NCBI RefSeq assembly: GCF_039533965.1
Contig: NZ_BAAAUN010000002.1
Location: 1-64,000 of the forward strand
From: Microbacterium luteolum
Lineage (GTDB): Bacteria; Actinomycetota; Actinomycetes; Actinomycetales; Microbacteriaceae
DNA: 64,000 nt
Direction of reading: 5' to 3'
The notes beneath the pieces were generated by a model, which saw only the letters and a list, made by a program, of their open reading frames with translations, ran no database searches and was not told the DNA's origin. Of this stretch, positions 25,625 to 36,989 are shown one piece after another (the first letter of the stretch is position 1; the number at the start of each line of letters is the position of its first letter). Both the position numbers and the translations under genes were made by a program.

Positions 25625-26785
25625 TCAGCCCTCCAGCGGACCCAACCACGCGGACGCGGCGGTGGCGTGGGCGGATTCCGGGTCGGAGGGGTGGAAGGCG
25701 CCGGCCAGGACGTCGCGGTAGAGGCGGGACAGCTCGTTGGCGGAGAAGTAGGAGCCGCCGCCGCCGACGAGCATAGCCTGGTCGACGACCCGCTTGGCCA
25801 TGGTGATCGCCCGGTGCTTCACGCCGGAGAGGAGCGAGAACCACCGGGCGCCGTTGTCGACACGGTCGTCGACATCACGCGCGAGGGCCGCGATCTGGGG
25901 CGGCAGGGCGTCATAGTCGAGCGCCATGTCCGCGATCCGCCAGCGGATGTCGGGGTCCTGGCTGTACGCGGCGCCGGTCTTCTTGGAACGGCGCTTCTCG
26001 GCGGCGAGCACGGAGAGCTCGAGCGCGCGGCGCGCGATGCCCGTGTACACCGAGGCGAGCAGGATCTCGAACACCGAGAAGATGCCGAACACGATCGGGT
26101 CGGGACTGGGACCGGGATCGATGCGGCGCACCACGTGCGCGGCATCCGCGGTCGCCCCGTCGAGGCGGGTGGTCCGGCTCTGCGTGGCGCGCATGCCGAG
26201 CGTGTCCCAGTCGTCGCTCGTGGCGACGGCATCCGTCCGCTCCACGAAGGCGAACACGAGCTTCGGGGCATCCGCGCTCGTGGTGTCGAGGCCGTGCAGC
26301 CCCAGCCGGGTCCAGACCGGAGCGAGCGAGGTGAAGATCTTGGTGCCGGTGAAGGAGTAGCCGCCGCTGCCGTCGGGGACGGCCGCGGTGTCGCTGCCGA
26401 ACAGAACCAGGTCGTTCCCGCCCTCGCTGATCCCGAACGCGAAGACCTCACCGGCGACGGCGCCGTCCTGCACGAACTCCAGTCCGGGCACGCCGCGGTC
26501 GGAGAACACCTTGGCCACGCCGGTCCAGACGAGGTGCATGTTGATCGCGAGGGCTGTGGCCGGGGCCGCGCCGGCGAGCCGTTGCTGCAGGATCGCGGCC
26601 TGGGCGAGGGAGAGCCCGGCACCGCCGCGCTCGGCCGGGACCAGGATCGAGAGGTATCCGGCGGCGCGCAGCTCGTCGAGGTCCTGCTGAGGGAACGTGT
26701 TCTCGCGGTCGTGGATCGGTGCGCGCTCGCGGATCCGCTCGAGCAGATCGTCGGGGAGGTACGTCGTCGGGTCGAACGCGGTCAC
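25625..26785 (-). CDS. Acyl-CoA dehydrogenase-family protein
   Basis: A 386-residue flavoprotein of the acyl-CoA dehydrogenase fold: N-terminal helices (LDELRAAGYLSILVPAERGG), a central beta domain (GSGGYSFTGTKIFTSLAPVW) and a C-terminal four-helix bundle. The residue aligned with the catalytic Glu of medium-chain enzymes is not evident, and DszC-like FMN monooxygenases share the fold, so an oxygenase role is possible. GTG 26785 overlaps the hydrolase stop (GTGA). Operon partner: the alpha/beta hydrolase. Substrate unknown. Confidence 0.8.
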   Translation of the reverse strand: MTAFDPTTYLPDDLLERIRERAPIHDRENTFPQQDLDELRAAGYLSILVPAERGGAGLSLAQAAILQQRLAGAAPATALAINMHLVWTGVAKVFSDRGVPGLEFVQDGAVAGEVFAFGISEGGNDLVLFGSDTAAVPDGSGGYSFTGTKIFTSLAPVWTRLGLHGLDTTSADAPKLVFAFVERTDAVATSDDWDTLGMRATQSRTTRLDGATADAAHVVRRIDPGPSPDPIVFGIFSVFEILLASVYTGIARRALELSVLAAEKRRSKKTGAAYSQDPDIRWRIADMALDYDALPPQIAALARDVDDRVDNGARWFSLLSGVKHRAITMAKRVVDQAMLVGGGGSYFSANELSRLYRDVLAGAFHPSDPESAHATAASAWLGPLEG

Positions 26786-27573
26786 TTCGACTCCCTCCGG
26801 TCGCTCAGTACATTGCACTTCAGGGCCTCCAGGAGCTGGCGGATGGATTCCTCGGGCTTGTCGCGGTGCAGGGAGTGCCCGGCGCCCTCGACGACCGACA
26901 TCGTGAACCGGGGATTGGCGGCGAGCACCTCGGCGGCCAGGTCGCCGGTGAAGATGCTGTAGACCGCGGGGTCGGCGGCGATCACATGCGTGGGGACGGT
27001 CAGGCGCTCCGCCTGCGCCCGCACATCCCACGGCTGGTTCTGGACGCTGGTCTGCTCGACGGCCCAGGCGCTCGCGCGCAGCACGGCATCGACCTTCAGC
27101 TCCTGGTCCTGCGGATGCCAGTGCGGATGCTCCTGCTGCACGACCTCGAGTCGGGTGTCGGCGAAGGCGCGTTCCTGGCTCCTGCGCACGATCGACGCGT
27201 CGCGTCCGCCGACATGGATCGCCGGGTCGATGAGGACGAGGCGCCGGGTCCACTCCGGATCGGATGCCGCGGCCACCGTGCTGGCAGCCCCGCCCAGCGA
27301 GTGGCCGACGACCGCATCCCATGCGCCGCCCGCGTCGGGCCTCGTCGCCGCGAGGTCGGCACCGAATGCGGCCACCGAGTAGTCGAGGGCGCGTGGGGCG
27401 TCGCCGTGACCGCGGAGATCGACCGCGACGGCGCACCAGCCGGCCTCCGCGAGCGCGTCTCCGAGGCGCCACATGAGCGCGGCGGAGGAGCCGAGACCGT
27501 GCACGAGGAGCGCGCGGCGGGCGGCCGACGGGTCGCCCCAGGAGATGCGGGGGAGGCGGAGCGGTGCGGTCAT
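26782..27573 (-). CDS. Alpha/beta hydrolase
   Basis: A 263-residue hydrolase. The nucleophile elbow is GHSLGG, the oxyanion region LLVHGLGSS, and the catalytic His lies in VEGAGHSLHRDKPE. DLRGHGDAPR is typical of the family. It is upstream of and translationally coupled to the acyl-CoA dehydrogenase-like gene, so the two may act in one degradative step, for instance on an ester or thioester. No signal peptide, so cytoplasmic. Confidence 0.87.
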   Translation of the reverse strand: MTAPLRLPRISWGDPSAARRALLVHGLGSSAALMWRLGDALAEAGWCAVAVDLRGHGDAPRALDYSVAAFGADLAATRPDAGGAWDAVVGHSLGGAASTVAAASDPEWTRRLVLIDPAIHVGGRDASIVRRSQERAFADTRLEVVQQEHPHWHPQDQELKVDAVLRASAWAVEQTSVQNQPWDVRAQAERLTVPTHVIAADPAVYSIFTGDLAAEVLAANPRFTMSVVEGAGHSLHRDKPEESIRQLLEALKCNVLSDRRESK

Positions 27574-27698
27574 GCTCTCAGCCTAGAACCGTGCGCGGCG
27601 TCGGTGCGCTCCCCGAGGATTTGCGCACCAGGAAAGGACGGATGCCGACGATTCGCCCTTCTCAGGCGTGCAACACCTCGCCGAGTGTGCGGCGCCGA

Positions 27699-28613
27699 TC
27701 AGTCGATCGGAGGCATGTCCGCGTGCGTCACGAGGACCCTGGCCGCCGCGGAGTGCCCCGCCGCGAGACGCTCGTCCAGCGGCCGTTCCTCGAGCGTGGC
27801 CGCGAGGAACCCGGAGGCGAAGGCGTCGCCAGCGCCGACCGGTTCGACCACGTCGACCCGCGGCGCCGGCACGAAGACGGGCTCCGCGCCGTGCGCGAAC
27901 GCGGTCGCTCCGACATCCCCGTCCTTCACGACGAGCAGCGGGCAGTTGGGCAGGAAGGCGCGGATCTCGTCCGGCGTGACCGTGCCCCAGATGCGTTCGG
28001 CCTCGTCGCGTCCGACGAAAGTGATGTCGGCGGCGTCGGCCAGACGGGCGAGGGTCGCGGACGCGTGCTCGCGGGACCAGAGGGGACGCCGGTCGTTCAC
28101 GTCGAACGACACGGCCGCGCCCGCCGTGCGGGCGTCGGCGAAGAGCTGGTCGACCATGCGCAGGCACGTGTCGGAGAGAGCCGGGGTGATCCCCGTCGTG
28201 TGCACGATGCGGACGCCCGCGAGGTGTTCGGCCGAGAGGAATCCCGGCGCCATCGCGGCGGCCGCGGAGCCGCGACGGTAGTAGTAGACGGACGAGCCGT
28301 CCGCGCCCGGGTCCTTGAACATCACGCCGGTCGGTGCATCTGTGTCGCGCTCCACCCAGAGCTCGACGCCCCGTCTGCTCAGCTCTGCCGCGATGCGGTC
28401 GCCGAGCGGATCGGCGCCGAGCCGGGAGGCCCACGCCGCTCGATGGCCGGAGAACGCGATGCCGGCCGTCACGTTCGACTCCGCTCCCGCGAGTGAGATG
28501 GTCGCGGTCTCCGCCGTGGTCAGCGCGGCGCCGACCGGCGTGATCAGGGCCATGGTCTCGCCCACGCAGACGATCTCGGGCGCGGGGGACGACGGGGTGC
28601 GGGGGATGCTCAT
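27699..28613 (-). CDS. PfkB-family sugar kinase
   Basis: A 304-residue kinase of the ribokinase/PfkB fold. It opens with IVCVGETMALITPVG, has SLAGAESNVTAGIAFSG at the substrate site and the C-terminal signature VVEPVGAGDAFASGFLAA, whose Asp is the catalytic base. The GETM start resembles 2-keto-3-deoxygluconate kinases, but substrate specificity in this fold is hard to read. Its ATG overlaps the stop of the MFS transporter gene (ATGA). I see no sugar-acid catabolic gene in the immediate neighbourhood. Confidence 0.87.
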   Translation of the reverse strand: MSIPRTPSSPAPEIVCVGETMALITPVGAALTTAETATISLAGAESNVTAGIAFSGHRAAWASRLGADPLGDRIAAELSRRGVELWVERDTDAPTGVMFKDPGADGSSVYYYRRGSAAAAMAPGFLSAEHLAGVRIVHTTGITPALSDTCLRMVDQLFADARTAGAAVSFDVNDRRPLWSREHASATLARLADAADITFVGRDEAERIWGTVTPDEIRAFLPNCPLLVVKDGDVGATAFAHGAEPVFVPAPRVDVVEPVGAGDAFASGFLAATLEERPLDERLAAGHSAAARVLVTHADMPPID

Positions 28614-29818
28614 GAAGGGGTGACCGCCAGGGGTTCGGTATCAGGATGGGGACTCGCGTCGCGGTGACGCAGATCGGGGAAGGAGCGCACGAAGACGACG
28701 GCGACGATGAGGCCGACGGCGGCGAACAGCGTCGCGGCGAAGTACGCGCCGCGCCAGTCGCCGAGGTCGACGAGGAAACCCGCGACGGCGGACCCCGCGG
28801 CGGCGCCGATGAGCTGGCCGGTTCCGGCCCAGCCGAAGGCCTCGGCGGTCTCGGAGAACTTGACGCTGGCCGAGGTGATCGCGAACAGGACGGCGAGAGC
28901 CGGGGCGATGCCGATGCCGGCGAGGACCAGGGTGCCGCCGAGCCAGAACACGTTGAGCATGACCATCGTCAGGGCGAGGCCGACCGTGACGATCAGCAGC
29001 CGCCGCGCCATGGCCCACGGGCCGATCGGGATGTGTCCGAACGCGAGGCCGCCGACGAGGCTGCCGACCGAGAACACGGCGAGGACGAGGCCGGCCGTCA
29101 GGCTGCCGTGCTCGAACGTCGCGACGACCCCGACCTCGACGGCCGCGCAGGCGCCGATCAGCAGGAAGCCGATCACGGTGGCGAGCAGGACGGGCGGCTT
29201 GAGCACGACCTTGCCCAGCGGGTTGCGGCTGCGGGGGATCCGGACCCGCCCGACCTCGGGGGAGAGGATGAACCACGCGCCGCCGCCGACCAGGATGATC
29301 GCGACGAGCAGCAGCCCTTCCACGGTTCCGATCTGCGTGGAGACGAGCGTGATCACGACCGGTGCGAGGATCCAGATGATCTCCTGCAGAGAGGCGTCGA
29401 GGGAGAACAGCGGCGTCAGCTGCGACGAGTTGACGAGCTTGGGGTAGATCGTGCGCACGGCGGCCTGGATCGGCGGCGTCGAGAGCCCGGCGATCATGCC
29501 GAGGACCATGTAACCGGGCACGTTCAGGGGGAGCAGTGCCAGACCGAGCACGGCGACGACGCAGATGCTGAGCGTCAGAGTGATGACGCGTCGCATCCCC
29601 CACACGCCCATCCAGCGGCTCGTGATGGGGCCGGCGACGGCCTGCCCCACGCTGGTCGCCGCGAGGACGAGGCCGGCGGCGCCGTAGCTGCCGGTCTGCT
29701 GCTCGACGTGCAGGAGGATGGCCAGCGACGACATGCCGTTGGGGAAGCGCGCGGTCAGCTGTGCGGCGATCATGCGCGCCACTCCCGGCGTGCGAAGAAG
29801 ATCCCGGTATCCCGCCAC
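28610..29818 (-). CDS. MFS transporter
   Basis: A 402-residue carrier with about twelve hydrophobic segments. I place the start at the GTG of VAGYRDLLRTPGVARMIAAQL: family members begin here, and the in-frame upstream codons read as non-membrane, arginine-rich sequence. RFPNGMSSLAILLHVEQQTG is a typical first helix of a group of actinobacterial MFS proteins annotated as sugar or drug exporters. It is coupled to the PfkB kinase gene downstream. Direction and substrate are unknown. Confidence 0.85.
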   Translation of the reverse strand: MAGYRDLLRTPGVARMIAAQLTARFPNGMSSLAILLHVEQQTGSYGAAGLVLAATSVGQAVAGPITSRWMGVWGMRRVITLTLSICVVAVLGLALLPLNVPGYMVLGMIAGLSTPPIQAAVRTIYPKLVNSSQLTPLFSLDASLQEIIWILAPVVITLVSTQIGTVEGLLLVAIILVGGGAWFILSPEVGRVRIPRSRNPLGKVVLKPPVLLATVIGFLLIGACAAVEVGVVATFEHGSLTAGLVLAVFSVGSLVGGLAFGHIPIGPWAMARRLLIVTVGLALTMVMLNVFWLGGTLVLAGIGIAPALAVLFAITSASVKFSETAEAFGWAGTGQLIGAAAGSAVAGFLVDLGDWRGAYFAATLFAAVGLIVAVVFVRSFPDLRHRDASPHPDTEPLAVTPS

Positions 29819-29938
29819 CAGACAACGGTACCGGGCACGGGCGACCGGCGTCGAAGCGGGCTTCGGTGCGACACGCCGACGACACGCCGAAGGGCGAATT
29901 CCACAGGCGATCGGATGTCCGAAGCCCGGCGTAGCTTG

Positions 29939-29967
29939 CCACCTGTGGATGAATCTCTCACAGGTGG
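29939..29967. repeat. Perfect 9-bp inverted repeat
   Basis: CCACCTGTG and CACAGGTGG flank an 11-base spacer. The symmetry and 20-bp centre spacing (two helical turns) suit a dimeric regulator. It could serve either the MFS gene or nrdHIEF. Confidence 0.6.
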
Positions 29968-30086
29968 CTCCCAGCCGCGGATTCTCGGGCTTCGAGGGGC
30001 TCTCCGACAGAGGTCGACCTGTGGAAGAAACGGTGGAGAACCTGTGTTGTAACAGGGGAGAGCGGTGGAAAACTACACGGATGTAA

Positions 30087-30134
30087 CTACTACCCCTTGT
30101 GGTCGCCCTCAATGTCGGCACCCATATGTAGTAT
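30087..30134 (+). promoter_or_regulatory. Pair of NrdR-box-like sites
   Basis: CTACTACCCCTTGTGG (30087-30102) and CACCCATATGTAGTAT (30119-30134) each match about 10 of 16 positions of the NrdR box ACACTATATCTWGTGT. Their starts are 32 bases apart, three helical turns, as is usual for paired NrdR boxes before class Ib nrd operons. NrdR would repress the operon when dATP is high. nrdR itself is not in this window. Confidence 0.6.
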
Positions 30135-30210
30135 TGAACTCCCGGCGGGGGGTCTGCCGGAAAAAGTCGCCTGATGAGAAGCAGGCCAGAGATTTGAGGG
30201 GTCAGAAAAG

Positions 30211-30444
30211 ATGTCGATCACGGTCTACACCAAGCCTTCCTGCGTTCAGTGCAACGCGACGTACCGGGCGCTGGACGCCAAGGGCATCGAGTACGAGATC
30301 CATGACCTCTCGGAGGACCCGACGGCCCTGGAGCAGGTCAAGGCGCTCGGCTACATGCAGGCGCCGGTCGTCGTCACCGACGAGGACCACTGGTCGGGCT
30401 TCCGTCCCGACAAGATCGCCGAGCTCGCGACCCGCCTGGCCTGA
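30211..30444 (+). CDS. nrdH: Glutaredoxin-like NrdH redoxin
   Basis: A 77-residue thioredoxin-fold electron donor for class Ib ribonucleotide reductase. The redox pair is Cys11 and Cys14 in CVQC and the C-terminal WSGFRPDKI motif is diagnostic for NrdH over ordinary glutaredoxins. It heads nrdHIEF and follows a GAGGGG ribosome site. Length is normal for the family. Confidence 0.97.
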   Translation: MSITVYTKPSCVQCNATYRALDAKGIEYEIHDLSEDPTALEQVKALGYMQAPVVVTDEDHWSGFRPDKIAELATRLA

Positions 30445-30453
30445 TCCCCACCA

Positions 30454-30479
30454 CCTGATCCCTCGACAGGCTCAGGAAC
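30454..30479 (+). repeat. Dispersed element copy between nrdH and nrdI
   Basis: Contains TCGACAGGCTCAGGAACCC, 16 of 19 positions identical with a second copy between nrdE and nrdF (TCGACACGCTCAGCGACCC). Flanking CCTGA/TCAGG makes it weakly palindromic. I recognise it as one of the short interspersed elements common in Microbacteriaceae genomes. Confidence 0.55.
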
Positions 30480-30493
30480 CCAAGGAGAGAACT

Positions 30494-30954
30494 ATGAGCG
30501 CCGCCGTCGCAACCGCCGCGCCGCTCCTGGTCTACTTCTCCAGCGTCTCGGGTAACACCGCGCGCTTCGTAGAGAAGCTCGGGCTCCCCGCTCGACGCAT
30601 CCCGCTCCACCGGCAGGAGGGCGACCTCGTCATCGACGAGCCGTTCGTGCTGGTCACCCCCACCTACGGCGGGGGCGAGGGGCGCGGCGTCGAACGCGGG
30701 GCCGTGCCCAAGCAGGTGATCCGGTTCCTCAACGACGAGGCCAACCGGCGTCACATCCGCGGGGTCATCTCCGCAGGCAACACCAACTTCGGCGATTCCT
30801 TCTGTCTCGCCGGCGACATCATCAGCCGCAAGTGTCACGTGCCCCACTTGTACCGGCTCGAAATATTCGGCACACAAGACGATGTTGATCGCGTGAGCGA
30901 CGGATTGGAACGACGGTGGGAATTGCAGTCGAAGAGCACGCAGAGCGTGACGCA

Positions 30955-30958
<4 letters not shown>
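30494..30958 (+). CDS. nrdI: NrdI flavodoxin-like protein
   Basis: A 154-residue flavodoxin that supplies superoxide or peroxide to assemble the dimanganese-tyrosyl cofactor of NrdF. The FMN phosphate loop [10 protein letters not shown] and the flavin-contacting TPTYGGG and [16 protein letters not shown] segments are clear. AAGGAGAG precedes the ATG. Its stop overlaps a GTG that I take as the nrdE start. Confidence 0.96.
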
Positions 30959-34121
<3,163 letters not shown>

Positions 34122-34156
34122 GAGTCGCCGGTCGGCGGCTGAGCCGCTGACGAATC

Positions 34157-34204
34157 AAAAGGCCCCTGGGGCCGCTCCCCAGAGCGGCTCACCAGGGGCC
34201 TTTT
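34157..34204 (+). terminator. Terminator of nrdHIEF
   Basis: A 13-bp stem (AAAAGGCCCCTGG with CCAGGGGCCTTTT) enclosing a smaller GCCGCT/AGCGGC hairpin, with the T-run at the 3' end, 36 bases after nrdF. A classical intrinsic terminator. Confidence 0.93.
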
Positions 34205-34243
34205 CGTGCCACCCGCCGGTCGAACACGGAGTGCCGGGTGCCG

Positions 34244-34282
34244 GGTGCCGGTGCATCCTGTCCCGCAGGGTGCACCGGCACC
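34244..34282. repeat. Second strong hairpin after nrdF
   Basis: GGTGCCGGTGCA and TGCACCGGCACC form a perfect 12-bp inverted repeat whose 15-base centre pairs further (CCTG/CAGG). It lacks a T-run and lies 142 bases before the next gene. The rest of 34122-34423 shows no gene. Just upstream the 7-mer GCCGGGT repeats. Confidence 0.7.
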
Positions 34283-34423
34283 GTGGGGGAACCGCGAACG
34301 GGGGAGCGTTGCGCGATTCACCTATAAAGAGTGCAGAGTCCTCGCGGAGTGACGAACGCTCACGCATCCTGCAGGGAAGCGCCGTTCCGGACTCGCGGTG
34401 ATGCGCGTTCTAGGATTGCTCCG

Positions 34424-35431
34424 ATGAGCGAGCCGACGACCGACGCCGCGGTGCGCGCGACCGTGGGGCGCAAGCTCATCCGCAACCCTCTGCTGTGGGG
34501 CGCGCTGCTCCTTCTCGGCGCGATCGTCGCGACGCTCGCGGGCGACGACCTGAGCTTCTTCCCGATGCTGTTGATGCTGGTCGGCGGGTGGTTCTTCGGC
34601 TTCGCCTTCGTCAACGCAACGCTGCGCATGACGCCGTCTCGCAACGGCGCGTACCTGCACATCGGTGTCGCCGTGGTCCTCGGTGCGACCGTCGCGTTCG
34701 TGGTCGAGTACGGGAGCGAGCTGCTCGAACCTCTCCCGGAGTGGGTGAGCGGTGTCGCGGTCGTGCTGCAGATCGCCGCGATCCCGGCGACGGGGTGGAT
34801 CTGGCTCGGACTGCTCGGCCGCGTCACCGACGCTTTGACGCGACGCGAACGGAGGAAGCATCCGCTGCCCACGACCGTCGAGTGGGAGCGCGAGGAGAGC
34901 GGCGACGGGTCGAGCGTGCGCATCAACGGCATCCCGCTCCGGATGAAGGCCCTCACAGGTGCGATCGTCGGCATCGTGATCGTCTTCGGGCTCTTCGGCA
35001 CGCTGCTGCTGATCGCGTTCGACGACTTCGTGATGCGCCTGGGGCCTCGGCTTATGATCATCGTCGTGGGGACCCTGATCGCCCTCCCGGTGTACCTGGC
35101 GTTGACCGCGGTGCTGCGGCGGCGGATGGTCGCGTGCGTCATCGCCTTCGGCAACGACGAACTCCGCGTCCAGGTGGGGGATGCGGACCATGTCGTTCCG
35201 TTCCGCGATCTCGAGTTCCTGCTGTGGCGGTCTCGCAGCGACTACGCCCGGATCGAGGTGCGCGGCGCCGGCGTCGATCTGTCGGTCGTCGCGGGGCTCG
35301 CGAAGCCCCCGGCCGGCCGTACGGCCGAGCTCCCCGTCCTGCCTCGCCGTGTCTTCCGTCGCCTGGAGCTGGCAGGCCTGAGCGTGAAGCGCGCGCGCCG
35401 CGGCGAGGTCATCACCTTCACGCGCCCGTAA
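34424..35431 (+). CDS. Membrane protein of unknown function
   Basis: A 335-residue protein with about six hydrophobic segments (near 25-40, 43-62, 78-96, 108-132, 175-197 and 207-227) and a C-terminal cytoplasmic domain of about 100 residues (IAFGNDELRVQVGDADHVVPFRDLEFLLW) with a beta-rich look, similar to PH-like domains of bacterial membrane proteins. No transporter or enzyme motif. ATG 34424 gives the first plausible membrane-protein N-terminus. Monocistronic. Confidence 0.75.
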   Translation: MSEPTTDAAVRATVGRKLIRNPLLWGALLLLGAIVATLAGDDLSFFPMLLMLVGGWFFGFAFVNATLRMTPSRNGAYLHIGVAVVLGATVAFVVEYGSELLEPLPEWVSGVAVVLQIAAIPATGWIWLGLLGRVTDALTRRERRKHPLPTTVEWEREESGDGSSVRINGIPLRMKALTGAIVGIVIVFGLFGTLLLIAFDDFVMRLGPRLMIIVVGTLIALPVYLALTAVLRRRMVACVIAFGNDELRVQVGDADHVVPFRDLEFLLWRSRSDYARIEVRGAGVDLSVVAGLAKPPAGRTAELPVLPRRVFRRLELAGLSVKRARRGEVITFTRP

Positions 35432-35453
35432 ATCCCGAGCGACGTCCCGGGCC

Positions 35454-36065
35454 TCAGCTGTTCGGATACTCGCGCTCCCGCAGCACCCGCGCGAGATGTG
35501 CCGCATTCCGCGCCGCGGTCGCCGTGGCGGCCGCCACCTTCTCCGGCGTCTCGTCGAGGTCCTGGTAGTCGGTCGTGTGCATGGCTTCGCCGTTCCAGTA
35601 GACCGAGGACTGCGAGGGGATCGTGTACCCGACGTCGTTGAGGGACTGGAAGAGGATCGCGGCGATGTGATGCGCGCCGTCCTCGTTACCGACGATCCCG
35701 GCGATCGCGACCTTGTCCAGCAGCGTGAGCCTGCCGCGGGCATCCGTCTCACCGAGCTCGGCGTCGAGTCGTTCGAGCACACGCTGAGCGACACTCGAGT
35801 GCTGTCCCATCCAGGTCGGCGTGACGAGCACCAGGATGTCGGCATCGAGGATCCGACGCCGCACGCTCGGCCACTCGTCGTCTCCGCCCATGTCCTTCTC
35901 GACGCCCGGGCTGATCACGTGGTCGACGACACGGGCGACCTCCCCGGTGACGCCGTGCCCTGCCAGGGCCGTGAGGATCTGCGATGCGAGCAGATCCGAG
36001 CTCGACTCGCCGGGGGAGGGCTTCAGGGTGCAGGAGAGGGCGACGGCCGTCAGTGGGGCGTTCAT
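35454..36065 (-). CDS. Flavodoxin-fold NAD(P)H-dependent oxidoreductase
   Basis: A 203-residue protein of the flavodoxin/WrbA-like fold. The N-terminal strand and loop LSCTLKPSPGESSSDLLA fits the FMN-phosphate site, LVLVTPTWMGQHSSVAQRVLERLD the flavin-contacting segment, and VGNEDGAHH the second loop. It probably reduces quinones or similar small molecules with FMN. It is convergent with the preceding membrane-protein gene and divergent from the small protein at 36160. Confidence 0.82.
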   Translation of the reverse strand: MNAPLTAVALSCTLKPSPGESSSDLLASQILTALAGHGVTGEVARVVDHVISPGVEKDMGGDDEWPSVRRRILDADILVLVTPTWMGQHSSVAQRVLERLDAELGETDARGRLTLLDKVAIAGIVGNEDGAHHIAAILFQSLNDVGYTIPSQSSVYWNGEAMHTTDYQDLDETPEKVAAATATAARNAAHLARVLREREYPNS

Positions 36066-36159
36066 GCAGCGAGAGAACCACGATCCTCCAGCCCGACCCC
36101 AGGGGGTTTCCTCCGCCGGTCCGGTACGCTAGAGGGCGGCCGCTACGACAGGAGATCCC

Positions 36160-36366
36160 GTGATCCTCAGCTTCATCTTCTTCATGATCCTCTTCCTCGG
36201 AGGCATCTGGCTGATGGGTCTCGCGCAGTCGCTCCCGGACGAGTACGCGGCTTACGTCTTCGTCGCCGGTCTTCTCATCGTGAGCCTGTCGCTCGCCTTC
36301 ATGATGCGTGCGCGCGGCTCCGCGACCCGCCGCAAGGACAACTGGTCGGGCAGCCCGACCGAGTGA
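36160..36366 (+). CDS. Small two-helix membrane protein
   Basis: A 68-residue protein from GTG 36160, preceded by AGGAG. Two hydrophobic segments (about 3-22 and 30-48) are followed by a short basic tail. No recognisable family. A terminator-like hairpin begins right at its stop. Confidence 0.7.
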   Translation: MILSFIFFMILFLGGIWLMGLAQSLPDEYAAYVFVAGLLIVSLSLAFMMRARGSATRRKDNWSGSPTE

Positions 36367-36367
36367 T

Positions 36368-36390
36368 CGACGGCGCGCTCAGCGCCGTCG
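36368..36390. terminator. Hairpin between convergent genes
   Basis: CGACGGCGC and GCGCCGTCG form a perfect 9-bp stem with loop GCTCA. It overlaps the 3' end of the convergent GNAT gene and starts next to the stop of the small membrane protein, consistent with a shared bidirectional terminator. Confidence 0.65.
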
Positions 36391-36981
36391 CGCGAGCCGC
36401 GATTCGAGGTTGGCCTTCACCGCGGGCCATTCCGGCTCGATGATCGAGAACTCGACGCTGTCGCGCAGCGCGCCGTTGCGGTAACGGCTCATGGCTCGCA
36501 TCACGCCGTCCTGCTTGGCGCCGAGCCGCTCGATGGCCGCCCGCGACTGGAAGTTCACCCACTGCGTCGTCAGGCCGACCCGGAACACCCCGAGCGTCTC
36601 GAAGGCGTGCCGGAGCAGCAGGAGCTTGGACTCCGCGTTCGTGCCCGTGCCGTGCGCCGACGGGCGGTTCCAGGTGTACCCGATGTGCAGGCGCGGCACG
36701 TCGGCGACGATGTCGTAGTACGACGTCAGTCCGAGGATGCGGCCGGCGGCGTCGAACGCCGTGAACGGCAGCATCTCGCCCTTTTCGATCAGGCCGATGC
36801 GACGGTCGACCTCGGCCGCGACACCATCGGGGGCCGGGACCGACGTGTACCACGCGGTCTTCCACAGGTCGCCCTCCTCGACCGCCTCCACGAGGCCGGC
36901 GACGTGCGCGCGTTCCAGGGGACGGAGTTCGACGAGTTCGCCGGTGAGGGTGACGGGGACGGGGGTGACGAGAAAGCCCAT
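36379..36981 (-). CDS. GNAT-family N-acetyltransferase
   Basis: A 200-residue acetyltransferase of the RimJ/RimL-like branch: VELRPLERAHVAGLVEAV at the start, YTWNRPSAHGTGTNAESKLLLLRHAFE as the acetyl-CoA loop region, and the VNFQSRAAIERLGAKQDGV segment typical of this family. It may modify a protein N-terminus or a small amine. The ribosome site is weak; the start is the first Met that gives the family N-terminus. It lies just downstream of the XRE/ImmA pair. Confidence 0.88.
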   Translation of the reverse strand: MGFLVTPVPVTLTGELVELRPLERAHVAGLVEAVEEGDLWKTAWYTSVPAPDGVAAEVDRRIGLIEKGEMLPFTAFDAAGRILGLTSYYDIVADVPRLHIGYTWNRPSAHGTGTNAESKLLLLRHAFETLGVFRVGLTTQWVNFQSRAAIERLGAKQDGVMRAMSRYRNGALRDSVEFSIIEPEWPAVKANLESRLARRR

Positions 36982-36989
36982 GGAGCCAT

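Larger units (their letters stand above)
29819..30210. other. 392-base non-coding region upstream of nrdHIEF
   Basis: No gene is supported here. It separates the divergent MFS/PfkB and nrd operons. Five copies of CCTGTG or its complement CACAGG occur at 29902, 29942, 29959, 30018 and 30041, two as a perfect inverted repeat and one with a partial mate (ACAGG at 30052). Two NrdR-box-like 16-mers follow at 30087 and 30119. GAGGGG at 30196-30201 is the likely ribosome site of nrdH. Confidence 0.8.

Noticed and set aside
25625..27472. A longer acyl-CoA dehydrogenase-like frame extending to 27472.
   Set aside because: The extension is antisense-like sequence within the alpha/beta hydrolase gene, which has its own intact motifs on the same strand in another frame.
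28610..30121. A longer MFS protein starting near 30121.
   Set aside because: The extra 101 residues are Arg/Ser/Pro-rich, cross the regulatory palindromes upstream of nrdH and lack any membrane or signal character. The family N-terminus begins at the GTG at 29818.
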